Assembly: GCF_000518245.1 (NCBI RefSeq) | Contig: NZ_KI912402.1 | Location: 116,544-180,543 of the forward strand | Direction of reading: 5' to 3' | Length of the DNA: 64,000 bases | From: Brachyspira alvinipulli ATCC 51933 | GTDB lineage: Bacteria; Spirochaetota; Brachyspiria; Brachyspirales; Brachyspiraceae | Part shown: piece after piece, positions 36,865 to 46,401 of the stretch | Position numbering within the stretch: the stretch's first letter is position 1 | Layout of the letters: each line of letters begins with the position of its first letter | Translations under genes and position numbers: made by a program | The notes under the pieces: generated by a model | Databases searched by the model: none | Told to the model about the DNA's origin: nothing | Seen by the model: the letters and a program-made list of their open reading frames with translations, nothing else

Positions 36865-38251
36865 ATATTCTTTTTGAAGTGTTATTTATAAAGTGAATTA
36901 TAGATTTATCTTCTGGTTCATTGATTTTATAATATTCTAATAATTTTTGATATTCTCTTTTTATTGTGTTAATAATTTCTTTTTTATAGTTTTTATTATT
37001 TTTTAAAATATTTTCTAAATATGCAATTGTATTTCTTATTTGATGAGTATCTTTATTTGAACAGCTTTCTACAAATTCATTTATATAAATATTGAATATA
37101 TTATCATTTTCTAAAGTATTTAAAGATAAAATATATAATATGGTAGAGTTTCTATTGTTAATAAATATATCAAATTCTTTAAAATCTATTAAATCATTTT
37201 TATAGAGATATAAAGCCATATCAATAAGAAGTCTGTAATTATTTGTTTTATTTTCTTCATTAGTTAATTTTTTATAATATTCCAACGCTGATTTTATTTC
37301 ATCTGTCCAATCAAAAATTTCTTTTTTAAAATTACCTACATACAAATTGGTGTCAGCATGAACTTTTAAATATAACACTTTAACATAAGAATCTATAATA
37401 TCTTTGTTTTGAAATGCATCTTTTATATGTTTTTCTATCTTTTTATAATTGTGATTATCTAATAAATAAACAAGTTTTAATTTATAATTTTCATCTTTTT
37501 CTAAATTGTATAAATTATATAGTTCATTTAAATATTTTTCTTCCAATGATTTGTATTTATGCATTGTTGTTATGATACTTTGTTTATTTATAATATTATC
37601 TTCTTTTTTATTATTATTTAATATATCATAATAGTATTTAATTAAATCATCAATTTCAAATTTTAATCTTATTCCAAAAGAACCCATATTATAATCAAGA
37701 GATGTTTCCAAAGCCCAATTCTCATAATAGTCAACAAAATTATTATAACAAGTGATAAAAGGCTCTTCATAGAACTCATCATCATAATAAACAACTTTTC
37801 CTCTATTTTTTCCTGTTACTATTAAACCTATAGAAGAAGAACAACCTAAAGTTCCAAACCTTAATATTCCATAATATTCGAAATCTGTATTTTCTATATC
37901 ATTAGCATTTCCTTCATTTACCTTTTTTGAATATTCTATCATCAAATCCATTCTGTTATCGTATTTCAAATAATCAAAATACATATCTTCAAATTTATCC
38001 ATACTATAGCCATGACAAGCACCTCCGTTTCCGACTTCCGTTATAAACCAAAAATAATCTTCAGGAAGTTTGAATTGATATTTATTTTCTAATTCTATAA
38101 CTTTATTTTTATTTATAGGAGGATTTAATTTGTATTTATGACTTTCTGATGCAAATTGTTTGAAGTTTTTATCTGTTTCTTTGCATTTATTTAGGAGATT
38201 TAAAATATTTTGTTTACGTTCATTGTTGAGTTCTTTATTTGTATTGATCAT
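36854..38251 (-). CDS. SMI1/KNR4 (SUKH) domain protein
   Basis: 465 residues. Residues about 25-190 form a SMI1/KNR4 domain: NPPINKNKVIELENKYQFKLPEDYFWFITEVGN-like opening, then the conserved GGACHGYS and LRFGTLGCSSSIGLIVTG parts. The C-terminal 250 residues are helical and unrecognised, possibly HEAT-like. SUKH proteins are common immunity proteins in toxin systems, but no toxin is adjacent. No clear ribosome site precedes the ATG, so start confidence is moderate. Divergent from the Abi gene across the control region at 38252-38390. Confidence 0.83.
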   Translation of the reverse strand: MINTNKELNNERKQNILNLLNKCKETDKNFKQFASESHKYKLNPPINKNKVIELENKYQFKLPEDYFWFITEVGNGGACHGYSMDKFEDMYFDYLKYDNRMDLMIEYSKKVNEGNANDIENTDFEYYGILRFGTLGCSSSIGLIVTGKNRGKVVYYDDEFYEEPFITCYNNFVDYYENWALETSLDYNMGSFGIRLKFEIDDLIKYYYDILNNNKKEDNIINKQSIITTMHKYKSLEEKYLNELYNLYNLEKDENYKLKLVYLLDNHNYKKIEKHIKDAFQNKDIIDSYVKVLYLKVHADTNLYVGNFKKEIFDWTDEIKSALEYYKKLTNEENKTNNYRLLIDMALYLYKNDLIDFKEFDIFINNRNSTILYILSLNTLENDNIFNIYINEFVESCSNKDTHQIRNTIAYLENILKNNKNYKKEIINTIKREYQKLLEYYKINEPEDKSIIHFINNTSKRIFNY

Positions 38252-38275
38252 TCATTAATTATACATTTTGAATAC

Positions 38276-38331
38276 ATAAAGTCAAATTATAAAATTAATC
38301 TGTTTGACTTTATCATATATTTTGTTATAAT
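38276..38331 (+). promoter_or_regulatory. Strong promoter with inverted repeat, Abi RNA
   Basis: -35 TTGACT at 38304-38309, 16-base spacer, -10 TATAAT at 38326-38331. The -35 lies in the right arm of an 11-base perfect inverted repeat ATAAAGTCAAA (38276-38286) / TTTGACTTTAT (38303-38313). ATAAAGTCAA repeats a third time at 38330-38339, near the predicted RNA start. The repeat may be an operator or a base-pairing motif. Confidence 0.8.
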
Positions 38332-38337
38332 AAAGTC

Positions 38338-38386
38338 AACTGTACCGCAGGGCTTACCTTTGGTAGCTCACTCTGCGGGCTTTTTT
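38338..38386 (+). ncRNA. Predicted structured small RNA upstream of the Abi gene
   Basis: Starting about seven bases after the -10, a 50-base RNA can form a nested hairpin. The outer stem is CCGCAG (38345-38350) / CTGCGG (38373-38378); the inner stem is GC-UACC / GGUA-GC with one bulged U. The six-U run at 38381-38386 ends five bases before the Abi ATG. This resembles a terminator-ended small RNA, not a leader. Abi_2 HEPN proteins are, as I recall, linked to RNA antitoxins. The exact start is uncertain. Confidence 0.75.
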
Positions 38387-38390
38387 ATTT

Positions 38391-39314
38391 ATGAAGAATT
38401 ATAATAAACCAGCTTTATCAATTAATGATCAAATAAAATTACTTCAATCTAGAGGCTTAATAATAAAAGATATAAATTATGCTACGAAAGTTTTAGAAAA
38501 ATTAAATTATTATAATTTTAGCGGATATATTTATATATTTGAAAATAAATCAACTACAAGAACTCATAATTTTTTAAATAAAACCACTTTTGAAGAAGTC
38601 TTTGAAGTTTTTAAATATGATGTACAATTAAGACAACTTTTATTTTCTTGTATTTCTTATATAGAAATATATATGAGAAATATTATAGCTAGAAATTTTT
38701 TAGATGTATATAATAATGATCCATTTGCTAATTATAATTTATTAAATTATAATAACGTAAATAGTGAAATAAATAAAGAAGTTTTACGATCAAAAGAAAT
38801 ATTTATTAATCACTATAAAAGAGAATATTTAGATTATCCTAAAATTCCAATTTGGATAAGTGTAGAAATAATGAGTTTAGGTACATTATCAAAATTTTAT
38901 TCTTCTTCTGAAAAAAAATTACAAATTTTAATAACTAATAATATGAATTTGTATCATTTAAAATATTTAAAAAGTTGGTTATTTGCTATAACCGAAATAA
39001 GAAATAGATCTGTACATCATTCAAGAATTTTATGTAGGCAATTATTAAATCCTCCAATTATACCTAAAAATATTGTACTGAATAGTAATTATAATTGGAA
39101 TTCAATTTCAAATTCTTATTTATTTAATTTTATAGTAACATTGGAATACATTGTTAAGGTTTCTAGTATTTATACAGAATTTACATTACCAATTATTCAA
39201 AATTTATATGATATGATTAATAATATATCAAATAATAGAATATTAAAGAATAAACCAGTAATAAATGATATAGGTATAATAAATAATTGGAAAGGTGATT
39301 TATTTTTCTGTTAA
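38391..39314 (+). CDS. Abi_2 family HEPN protein (AbiD/AbiF-like)
   Basis: 307 residues. The N-terminus KPALSINDQIKLLQSRGL is typical of the Abi_2 family (abortive infection). The HEPN ribonuclease motif R-x4-H is visible as RNRSVH at residues 204-209. This predicts an RNA-cleaving, growth-stopping toxin or defence effector. The ATG follows the U-run of the predicted small RNA with no ribosome site, so readthrough of the hairpin may be needed for expression. AbiF proteins are, as I recall, proposed relatives of Cas13. It lies between the SMI1/KNR4 gene (divergent) and mtaB (convergent). The family is well supported; function is inferred. Confidence 0.88.
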   Translation: MKNYNKPALSINDQIKLLQSRGLIIKDINYATKVLEKLNYYNFSGYIYIFENKSTTRTHNFLNKTTFEEVFEVFKYDVQLRQLLFSCISYIEIYMRNIIARNFLDVYNNDPFANYNLLNYNNVNSEINKEVLRSKEIFINHYKREYLDYPKIPIWISVEIMSLGTLSKFYSSSEKKLQILITNNMNLYHLKYLKSWLFAITEIRNRSVHHSRILCRQLLNPPIIPKNIVLNSNYNWNSISNSYLFNFIVTLEYIVKVSSIYTEFTLPIIQNLYDMINNISNNRILKNKPVINDIGIINNWKGDLFFC

Positions 39315-39323
39315 TATATTTAT

Positions 39324-40577
39324 TTACTCGCAAATCATAATACCGCCTTCATATTTCAATGCCTTTGATGATACAAGATCCTTTTTGCTTAAAGCATTTT
39401 CTCTATGAAGTTTGCATTTTAAATATTCAGCACTTGTTCCTATATAATTACTTTCGCCCAAATCTTTTTCTATTACTATTTTTAAATTTCTTCCTTCAGC
39501 ATTTTTATAATATGAATCTTTAAGTTTGTTATTTAAATCATTTAATATTTTAGCTCTTTTTAATTTAGTTCTATATCCTACTTGACCGTCCATTTTTGAT
39601 GAAGGAGTATTTTCTCTGTTTGAGTATCTAAATATATGAATCTTTATGAATTTTGATTTTTCGCACAAATCACAAGTATCATTAAAGTCATCATTATCTT
39701 CATGCGGAAATCCTACCATTACATCACTGCTTATAGCCATATTTGAATTAATTTTGTATAATTTTTCAGTTATATTTAAATAATCTTCTCTTGTATATCT
39801 TCTGTTCATAAGTTTTAGTATTTTGTTGCTTCCTGATTGTAAAGGTATATGAGTATGAGGACATAATACATCATCATTTTGAAATAAACTTATAAGCTCA
39901 TCATTAAAATAAAGAGGCTCTACAGATGAAAGTCTTATTCTTATTCCATATTTTGATGAATGTTCTAATATGTTTTGAAGTATTTTTGTGAATTTTATTT
40001 CATTATTATAATTGTATGAACCAAGATTTAAGCCAGTAAGAACGATTTCTTTATAATTGTAATCATTAGCCATTTTTATAGCATCGTAAATTTTTGAAGG
40101 CTCAACACTTTTATGGCTTCCTCGTACTCTTGATACTATACAATAAGTACAAAATACTTCGCATCCGTCCTGTATTTTTAAATATGCTCTGCTTTGCTCT
40201 TGAGGAAAAAATATAGGATTTTTAAACTCAGTAGAGTTGTTATTATGCATAGTATTAAATATTATTTCAGATGCTTCCTCTTTTTTATCATTTGGTATGA
40301 GAACAATATTATCCTTAATAATAGAAGAATCTCTATCTTTTTTTGATACATAACATCCTATTAAGAATATCTTTTTTTGAGATAAGTCGCCAAGTTTTTC
40401 CAAATAAGCCATAAGTTTTTTATCACTGTCATTAGTAACAGTACATGTATTTACAGCTATAGCATCAGCATTATCTAATTCGGTGATATTGGCACCCATA
40501 TTTTTTAATTCATAAGATATTTTTTCACTTTCATATTGATTTAGTCTGCATCCAAAAGTATGTATATGTATGTTCAT
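39324..40577 (-). CDS. mtaB: tRNA t6A37 methylthiotransferase MtaB
   Basis: 417 residues. Radical SAM enzyme adding a methylthio group to t6A at tRNA position 37. N-terminal MTTase domain with HTFGCRLNQYESE and NTCTVTNDSD (cluster Cys), radical SAM motif GCEVFCTYCIV, then the TRAM-like C-terminal part (LKDSYYKNAEGRNLKIVIE). The CRLNQ form is the MtaB rather than MiaB type. Convergent with the Abi gene, ten bases apart. Confidence 0.92.
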   Translation of the reverse strand: MNIHIHTFGCRLNQYESEKISYELKNMGANITELDNADAIAVNTCTVTNDSDKKLMAYLEKLGDLSQKKIFLIGCYVSKKDRDSSIIKDNIVLIPNDKKEEASEIIFNTMHNNNSTEFKNPIFFPQEQSRAYLKIQDGCEVFCTYCIVSRVRGSHKSVEPSKIYDAIKMANDYNYKEIVLTGLNLGSYNYNNEIKFTKILQNILEHSSKYGIRIRLSSVEPLYFNDELISLFQNDDVLCPHTHIPLQSGSNKILKLMNRRYTREDYLNITEKLYKINSNMAISSDVMVGFPHEDNDDFNDTCDLCEKSKFIKIHIFRYSNRENTPSSKMDGQVGYRTKLKRAKILNDLNNKLKDSYYKNAEGRNLKIVIEKDLGESNYIGTSAEYLKCKLHRENALSKKDLVSSKALKYEGGIMICE

Positions 40578-40870
40578 ATTATTCTCTTAAATAAATAGTA
40601 TTAATTCTTTATTAGTATATATTAAAAGTGATAATAACTCAAACATATTTTAAAAAATGATTAATTAACATAATAAATTTGTTATTAAAGTTCTATAAAT
40701 TCCGATTAACATAATAAGATATTTTTTTATTTTTCCTACTTGCGGTATTTTATAATTATGTTAATATAATTATGTTTATTAAAATGCGAGTATAGTATTA
40801 ACATATATTATTAATATTTAAATAATAAAAGAATTTAATTTCTATTATATATAGCAAGGGAGTGTATAGA

Positions 40871-42976
40871 ATGAATCCTAACTATCGAATAGAGTTGGCT
40901 GATAATAATAAAGGGAGAGAAAAAATGACATTTAATAATGCATCTTCATTAGATAACACAGTAATCAAAGTAATAGGTGTAGGTAATGGCGGATGTAATG
41001 CAGTAAATAGAATGATAGAAGAAGGCTTAGAAAATGTTGAATTTATAGCAATGAATACAGATGCACAAGCTCTTTCCCGTTCTAATGCTCCTACTAGAGT
41101 TGTTTTAGGAGACAGAGTAACTCAAGGTTTAGGTGCAGGTACAGACCCAGAAAGAGGTGCTGAGGCTGCTAGAGAAGATATTGCTAGAATAGAAGAACTT
41201 GTAAGCGGTGCTAATTTAGTATTTATTGCGAGCAGTTTCGGAGGCGGTACAGGAACAGGTGCAAGCCCAGTAGTTGCTGAAGCTGCTAAAAAAGCAGGTG
41301 CTTTAACTATTGGTGTAGTTACTAAACCTTTTGATTATGAAGGTAAATTAAAAATGAGCCGTGCTGAATCAGGTATAGATAAAATGCTTACAGTAGTGGA
41401 TTCTCTTATTATAATACCTAATGAAAATCTATATGATATGGTTGATATGGATAATTACAGCTATGAACAGGCTTTATCTGTTGTAGATGATATACTTCGT
41501 CAAGGCGTACAAGGTATTTCTGATATAATCACTCAAACTGGATTTATCAATGTAGATTTTGCCGATGTAAAAACTATGATATCTCTTTCTAATGGAAGAG
41601 CTCATTTAGGTATAGGTGTAGGTAAGGGTGATGAAAGACTTCAAAAAGCTATTACTAATGCATTTGAAAATCCTCTTTTAGATGTTTCTAGTATCAAAAA
41701 TGCTAGAGGTATACTTGCTAATATAGTTTGTCCTAAAGACTTTGCTATGAGAGAATATAGAGAGGCTAGCAAAATCATCAATAATTATGCTAATGAAAAT
41801 GCTAATATAAAAATTGGTGTTTGCCCTAAAGAAGATATAAAAGATGAAATTATAGTTACTATAGTAGCTACAGGTTTTGATGCTAATGCTAAAAACGATT
41901 CTGATAATAAAGATGTTGATGAGAATGCTAATGACAGATTTAATATAAATAGAAGTTTAAATAGTTCATCTAATAATACTTCTAAAATAAATAATAGCAG
42001 TACTTCAAATGAAACAACTAATAAATCAGAAAATATTGTAGTTGATATGGTTGAAACTAAAAAAGTAGAAGAAGTACAGAAAGTTGAAACTCCTAAAGCA
42101 GCATTAAATCCTTTTAATGATAAAAAAGTTACTGAAACTGTAGTGCCATCTAATAATAAAGCAGAAAATATAAGTGAAATAGATGATATTAATACAATAG
42201 TAAAAGAACCTGAAGAAGAAAAAGAAGTGGAACTTGGAGCTGCAAGTGTTAAGACAGAGGAAGTAAAAGCTGTTGAAAAAGTTCAAGTTGCAGAAGAACC
42301 AAAAGCTGCTGCTGAAGTACATAAAACTGAAGAAATAAAAGAGATAAGAGAAGAAAAAGCTGAAGTAAAACCTGTTGTATCAGAAGTTAAAACTGCTGAA
42401 ATTAAGACAGAAAATAGAGTTGTAGAAAATAGACCTATAGATAATAAAACTGTAGAAACAAGAGCTGCAGTAGAAGAAAAAGTAGTATATGAAGAAAGAG
42501 CAGAGGAAGAAGATTATAGTTTTGAAAATAAAATTAAAAATCTTAGAAAGCCTCTTATAACTAAATCAACTAGATTTAATAATAATGAACATTATTCTGC
42601 AGAAGAATTATCAGCTAATGATAACTCTAATGTATATAATGATAATGCTGTAGAGAGATTTAATAGAACTATAGTTAATAATAGTCAAAATTCTGCAGAA
42701 GATAGTTTAAGATACAAAACAAGAAATTCTACTATACATAATAGAGCAGTAGAAAAAATATCAGAAGAAATGCGTTTTGAGGACGAAGAAAAAACTAATC
42801 ATCCTCATTCAGATTATAGAAGACCTTTTGATATAGTTTCCGATGATTATATGGACAAACATAATAAATTAGGTTCCAAAATAGGAATATTTGGGGAATC
42901 ATCTGTGACTGAAACAGATTTAGAGAAACCTGCTTTTTTAAGACGTCAAATACAGGCAAGAAATACTATGAGATAA
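40871..42976 (+). CDS. ftsZ: Cell division GTPase FtsZ, long linker
   Basis: About 701 residues from ATG 40871; other bacterial FtsZ are 350-450. The GTPase core (about residues 30-335) has IKVIGVGNGGCNAVNR, the tubulin signature GGGTGTGASP and NVDFADVKTMI. It ends with IVTIVATGFD. About 330 residues of low-complexity acidic/Asn/Val/Lys-rich linker follow, then a conserved C-terminal peptide EKPAFLRRQIQARN. Two starts are possible: 40871, preceded by AAGGGAG, and 40925, preceded by AAGGGAGAG. FtsZ assembles the division ring. It is followed by an exported TPR gene 15 bases away. Confidence 0.93.
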   Translation: MNPNYRIELADNNKGREKMTFNNASSLDNTVIKVIGVGNGGCNAVNRMIEEGLENVEFIAMNTDAQALSRSNAPTRVVLGDRVTQGLGAGTDPERGAEAAREDIARIEELVSGANLVFIASSFGGGTGTGASPVVAEAAKKAGALTIGVVTKPFDYEGKLKMSRAESGIDKMLTVVDSLIIIPNENLYDMVDMDNYSYEQALSVVDDILRQGVQGISDIITQTGFINVDFADVKTMISLSNGRAHLGIGVGKGDERLQKAITNAFENPLLDVSSIKNARGILANIVCPKDFAMREYREASKIINNYANENANIKIGVCPKEDIKDEIIVTIVATGFDANAKNDSDNKDVDENANDRFNINRSLNSSSNNTSKINNSSTSNETTNKSENIVVDMVETKKVEEVQKVETPKAALNPFNDKKVTETVVPSNNKAENISEIDDINTIVKEPEEEKEVELGAASVKTEEVKAVEKVQVAEEPKAAAEVHKTEEIKEIREEKAEVKPVVSEVKTAEIKTENRVVENRPIDNKTVETRAAVEEKVVYEERAEEEDYSFENKIKNLRKPLITKSTRFNNNEHYSAEELSANDNSNVYNDNAVERFNRTIVNNSQNSAEDSLRYKTRNSTIHNRAVEKISEEMRFEDEEKTNHPHSDYRRPFDIVSDDYMDKHNKLGSKIGIFGESSVTETDLEKPAFLRRQIQARNTMR

Positions 42977-42991
42977 GGTGTTGTTTTTATT

Positions 42992-44929
42992 ATGAAGAAA
43001 AATATCTTTCAAAAAAGATTAATATTAACTCTTTTTATTCTTTATATATTTAGTTTATCAGCATTTGCCCAAAATACCATAGAAAATGCTACTAAACTTT
43101 ATAATGAAAGAAATTATGAAGGTTCCATAGCTATATTGGAGAATCTTAATGTAAGACCAAGTGATTTAGATTCTTATTTGTTATTGATAGACAATTATAT
43201 AAAACTTAATAATTATACAATGGCTGAGACTTTAATTGCTGATGCTGAGCGTTATCATTCTAGGTCTTATAAACTTTTTGAAAGAAAACTGTTAATAGAG
43301 ATCACTAATAATAGGAATTCAGAAGCTAGAACAACAGTTAATACAATAAAGAATTTAGATAGTAAAAACTACTTAGCTAATTATGCTGAGGGCGTTCTTA
43401 GTGAAAGAGCTGGTTATTATAAAACAGCTATAAGTCTTTATGAAAGAGCTAGAGTTATAGATAAAATAAGACCGGAAGCTACTGTTGCTTTGGCATATTT
43501 ATATTTAGCAAATGGGGATAATCAAAGAGCTTTAAATTTATTCAATGAAAATATAGCTAATAACCCTAGAATGGCTGAGTCTTATTATAATTTAGCTAAT
43601 TATTATTATCTAAATAAAAATTATAATTCTGCTTTAAATGAAGTAAATAATGCATTACATTATTATACAAATTACAGCGATGCTAAAGTACTTCAGGCTA
43701 ATATATATATAGCATTAAATAGATTTGATGATGCTATTGGTATATTAGAATATATGCCTGATACAGATTTTAATAATAATTCCAAATATTATTATATAGG
43801 AAGTGTTTATGAGGGAGCCAATAATTATCTTAGAGCTAAGAATGCTTATGTAAATTACCTCAAAGCAAATCCTGAAAATGAGCTTGGAAGACTTGCTTAT
43901 GAGAGAGTGCTTATTAATACTAACCCTACACCTGATTATGAAAGGGACAGAGCAGCCTTATATTATGGTAATTTAGCATCTTATTATACTAGACTTGCAG
44001 ATAATGTAAGAGCCCAGGCATATTTAAAACATATGTTAAGATTAAATCCTGCTAATACTTATGCAAGATTGATGCTTTCTGATGTTTACAGAAGAATGGG
44101 ATTAGAGGAAAAATCTCTTGAAGAACTTGAAATAGCTAGAAATGTTAATCCGGAAGATAAATCTATATCATATAAATATGATAGTTATAAAAGAAAATTA
44201 GATAAGAATATTGTATCAAAGTCTTGGGGAATAAATCAGTATGCTGTAGAAAATTCAGGATTTACTATTGCAATAGCAGATACTATAGTTGCTCAAAAAA
44301 ATAGCCCTATGTATTTAAATACCGCTTTATATCAAACATTATCTTATGTTTTACCTCAGTTTGGAAGATTTAGAGTGTTAGATATGTATACAAACTATTA
44401 TAACACTAGAGATTTGTATAGAGAATTAAATAATAGAAATGTTGATTATTATTTAAAAGGTTCTGCTTTCCAAAATAATGACACTTTTACTGTTATGCTT
44501 GATTTAGTTGATGTAAAAAGTGAAAAAGTTGTTACAAACTTCACTATTATGACTAGAGGAAGAGAAAAAATAGTTGGTGCTGCTGTTATGACTGGAAGGG
44601 TTATAAATAATTCCATTCCATTCTATTCTAAAATAATAAAGATTCATAATGATAATATATATATAAATTCTGGAAGAATGCAAGGTATTACTAACAATAT
44701 GAATTTAATTGTATATAATACTATAACACCTAGAACAGATTTATCTACAAGAGGTTATAATAGTGCCATAGGTATGATAAAAATTATAACTGCTGATGAA
44801 AATGTATCTTTAGGTAAACTTATAGACGGAAGAGTATTAAATAGAATAAATTTAAATCAAATAGTAATGCCTTATATAACAAATACTGCAAGTCAAACTA
44901 CTAATACAAATAATAATATACAGCAGTAA
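42992..44929 (+). CDS. Exported TPR protein
   Basis: 645 residues. Signal peptide to about residue 27 (LSAFAQ). About nine TPR units (NPRMAESYYNLANYYYLNKNYN) occupy residues 30-400. The last 240 residues form a separate domain with SGFTIAIADTIVA, an assembly-factor-like beta region, and GRMQGITNNMNLIVYN, similar in feel to CsgG/FlgT-type domains, not firmly assigned. Periplasmic. Probably in the ftsZ operon; a link to division or the cell envelope is inferred from position only. Confidence 0.82.
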   Translation: MKKNIFQKRLILTLFILYIFSLSAFAQNTIENATKLYNERNYEGSIAILENLNVRPSDLDSYLLLIDNYIKLNNYTMAETLIADAERYHSRSYKLFERKLLIEITNNRNSEARTTVNTIKNLDSKNYLANYAEGVLSERAGYYKTAISLYERARVIDKIRPEATVALAYLYLANGDNQRALNLFNENIANNPRMAESYYNLANYYYLNKNYNSALNEVNNALHYYTNYSDAKVLQANIYIALNRFDDAIGILEYMPDTDFNNNSKYYYIGSVYEGANNYLRAKNAYVNYLKANPENELGRLAYERVLINTNPTPDYERDRAALYYGNLASYYTRLADNVRAQAYLKHMLRLNPANTYARLMLSDVYRRMGLEEKSLEELEIARNVNPEDKSISYKYDSYKRKLDKNIVSKSWGINQYAVENSGFTIAIADTIVAQKNSPMYLNTALYQTLSYVLPQFGRFRVLDMYTNYYNTRDLYRELNNRNVDYYLKGSAFQNNDTFTVMLDLVDVKSEKVVTNFTIMTRGREKIVGAAVMTGRVINNSIPFYSKIIKIHNDNIYINSGRMQGITNNMNLIVYNTITPRTDLSTRGYNSAIGMIKIITADENVSLGKLIDGRVLNRINLNQIVMPYITNTASQTTNTNNNIQQ

Positions 44930-44932
44930 TTT

Positions 44933-45547
44933 ATGAGTAGAAATATTGTAGGTGTATATGGGCTTATATGCTCAGGCAAGAGTTCATTTTCTAAAATGCT
45001 TGCAAGTGAAATGAATGCTTTATACATTGACGCAGATTTAATAGGGCATAGCGCTTTAATAGACAATAAAGAAAATATAGTTAAAGAATTTTCTTCTGAT
45101 ATTTTAGATGAGAATAATAATATAGATAGAAAAAAACTTGGTAAAATAGTTTTTAATAATTCAAAAAAATTAAAAAGGCTTGAAGAGCTTAATTATCCTT
45201 ATATAGAAAAAAAGGTAAAAGAATTAATAGATTCAACAGATAAAGATGTTGTTATAGAAGCTGCTCTTATAATGAGAAGCAATATAAGATTAATGTGTAA
45301 TAGTCTTATATATGTTAATGCCAAAACTTCTGATATAATAAATAGAATGAGAAAAAGCAGAAATATATCAGAACATGAAGCAAGAAAAAGATTAAAAATG
45401 CAAAGAGATGTTAAAAATAACAGGTTCAATGCCGATATTTTAATAAACAATATGAAAGATTATAATCATTTGATTATAATTTCAAAAAAATTAGGAAGGC
45501 ATTATGGATTTAAATCAAAATACAGAAGAAAAAGGCTCTTCTATTAA
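44933..45547 (+). CDS. coaE: Dephospho-CoA kinase
   Basis: 204 residues, usual length. Last step of coenzyme A synthesis. P-loop is GVYGLICSGKSS near residue 6, then DADLIGHS and the conserved EAALIMRS lid region. The ATG is three bases after the stop of the TPR gene, so it is translationally close. The next gene starts inside it, an overlap of 44 bases. Confidence 0.9.
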   Translation: MSRNIVGVYGLICSGKSSFSKMLASEMNALYIDADLIGHSALIDNKENIVKEFSSDILDENNNIDRKKLGKIVFNNSKKLKRLEELNYPYIEKKVKELIDSTDKDVVIEAALIMRSNIRLMCNSLIYVNAKTSDIINRMRKSRNISEHEARKRLKMQRDVKNNRFNADILINNMKDYNHLIIISKKLGRHYGFKSKYRRKRLFY

Positions 45548-46334
45548 TAATAATCAATTTGGCAAAAGAAAAACACTTTATATAGTTAATTTTACACCTA
45601 TAAGATTATTAGTATTTTCTATAAGTGCAGTTGTATTAATACTATTCATTTTTGTATTAGGTTTTCATTTAGGCGGTTCAAAACCAGTACATGCAAGCAA
45701 TAGTTCTGATGATTCTATGGAGGCATTAATGCGTGGTGCTGAAACATCAGATAATATGGATAGTGAAATCAGCAGTGCAGATGTCCCTAATAATGATATA
45801 ATGGCATTAAATGAATATGATAATACTTCTTCTTCAAGTATAATAAGGGAAGGAAATACCTCCGCTGACAGATATAATGAATATACTCAGAATTTGGCTT
45901 CAGAATTAGACGCTATTAATGAAGATATAAAAGAACAAGAAACAAGAGGAATGTCTCCAAATTCTACATATACTCCTCCTCAGCAAATGGCTGTTATTAC
46001 TCCTAGTGCAGTACCATCTTCATCAGCAGCGAATAACAGTACAGCAAATACAAGAGTTCCTTATACAAGATCATCATCAAGCGATTCTATATACTTTATA
46101 CAGGTTGCTGTTGGTTATGATAAGGAAAGCACATATTCTGCAAGAGACACTTTAAAAGCTAGATTCCCTAAAACTTTTATAAAAGAAGAAAAAACAGATG
46201 ATGGTAAAATGATGTATAAATTAAAAGTAGGCAGATATGACAGCAGAGAGGATGCTCAAAAGGCTTTAGCTGAAATAAAAAAGATACCAGCCTATAAAGA
46301 TAGTTACATTTATTCCGATAAGAAAGTAAGTTAA
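45504..46334 (+). CDS. SPOR-domain membrane protein
   Basis: 276 residues. One membrane segment at about residues 32-52 (LLVFSISAVVLILFIFVLGF), a Ser/Asn-rich linker of about 130 residues, then a SPOR domain from about residue 195 (SIYFIQVAVGYDKESTY, KVGRYDSREDAQKAL). SPOR domains bind denuded septal peptidoglycan, so this is a likely division-associated protein, consistent with ftsZ upstream. An AGGAAGG ribosome site lies inside coaE. The downstream convergent terminator is at 46361. Confidence 0.9.
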   Translation: MDLNQNTEEKGSSINNNQFGKRKTLYIVNFTPIRLLVFSISAVVLILFIFVLGFHLGGSKPVHASNSSDDSMEALMRGAETSDNMDSEISSADVPNNDIMALNEYDNTSSSSIIREGNTSADRYNEYTQNLASELDAINEDIKEQETRGMSPNSTYTPPQQMAVITPSAVPSSSAANNSTANTRVPYTRSSSSDSIYFIQVAVGYDKESTYSARDTLKARFPKTFIKEEKTDDGKMMYKLKVGRYDSREDAQKALAEIKKIPAYKDSYIYSDKKVS

Positions 46335-46360
46335 ATAAAAATATCCTAAAAGTTATAGTG

Positions 46361-46393
46361 ATACCCTTTTAAATGAATAATTTGAAAGGGTAT
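46361..46393. terminator. Bidirectional terminator between convergent genes
   Basis: Stem ATACCCTTT / AAAGGGTAT with a 15-base AT-rich loop between the SPOR and PP-loop genes. There is a T-rich stretch on the plus strand and a short one on the minus strand. Confidence 0.7.
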
Positions 46394-46401
46394 TATTATA
46401 T

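Noticed and set aside
40660-40720. Direct repeats TTAACATAATAA (40665 and 40706) upstream of ftsZ as an operator
   Set aside because: They are AT-only motifs in a very AT-rich region with a period of 41; could be chance. No matching regulator is known here.
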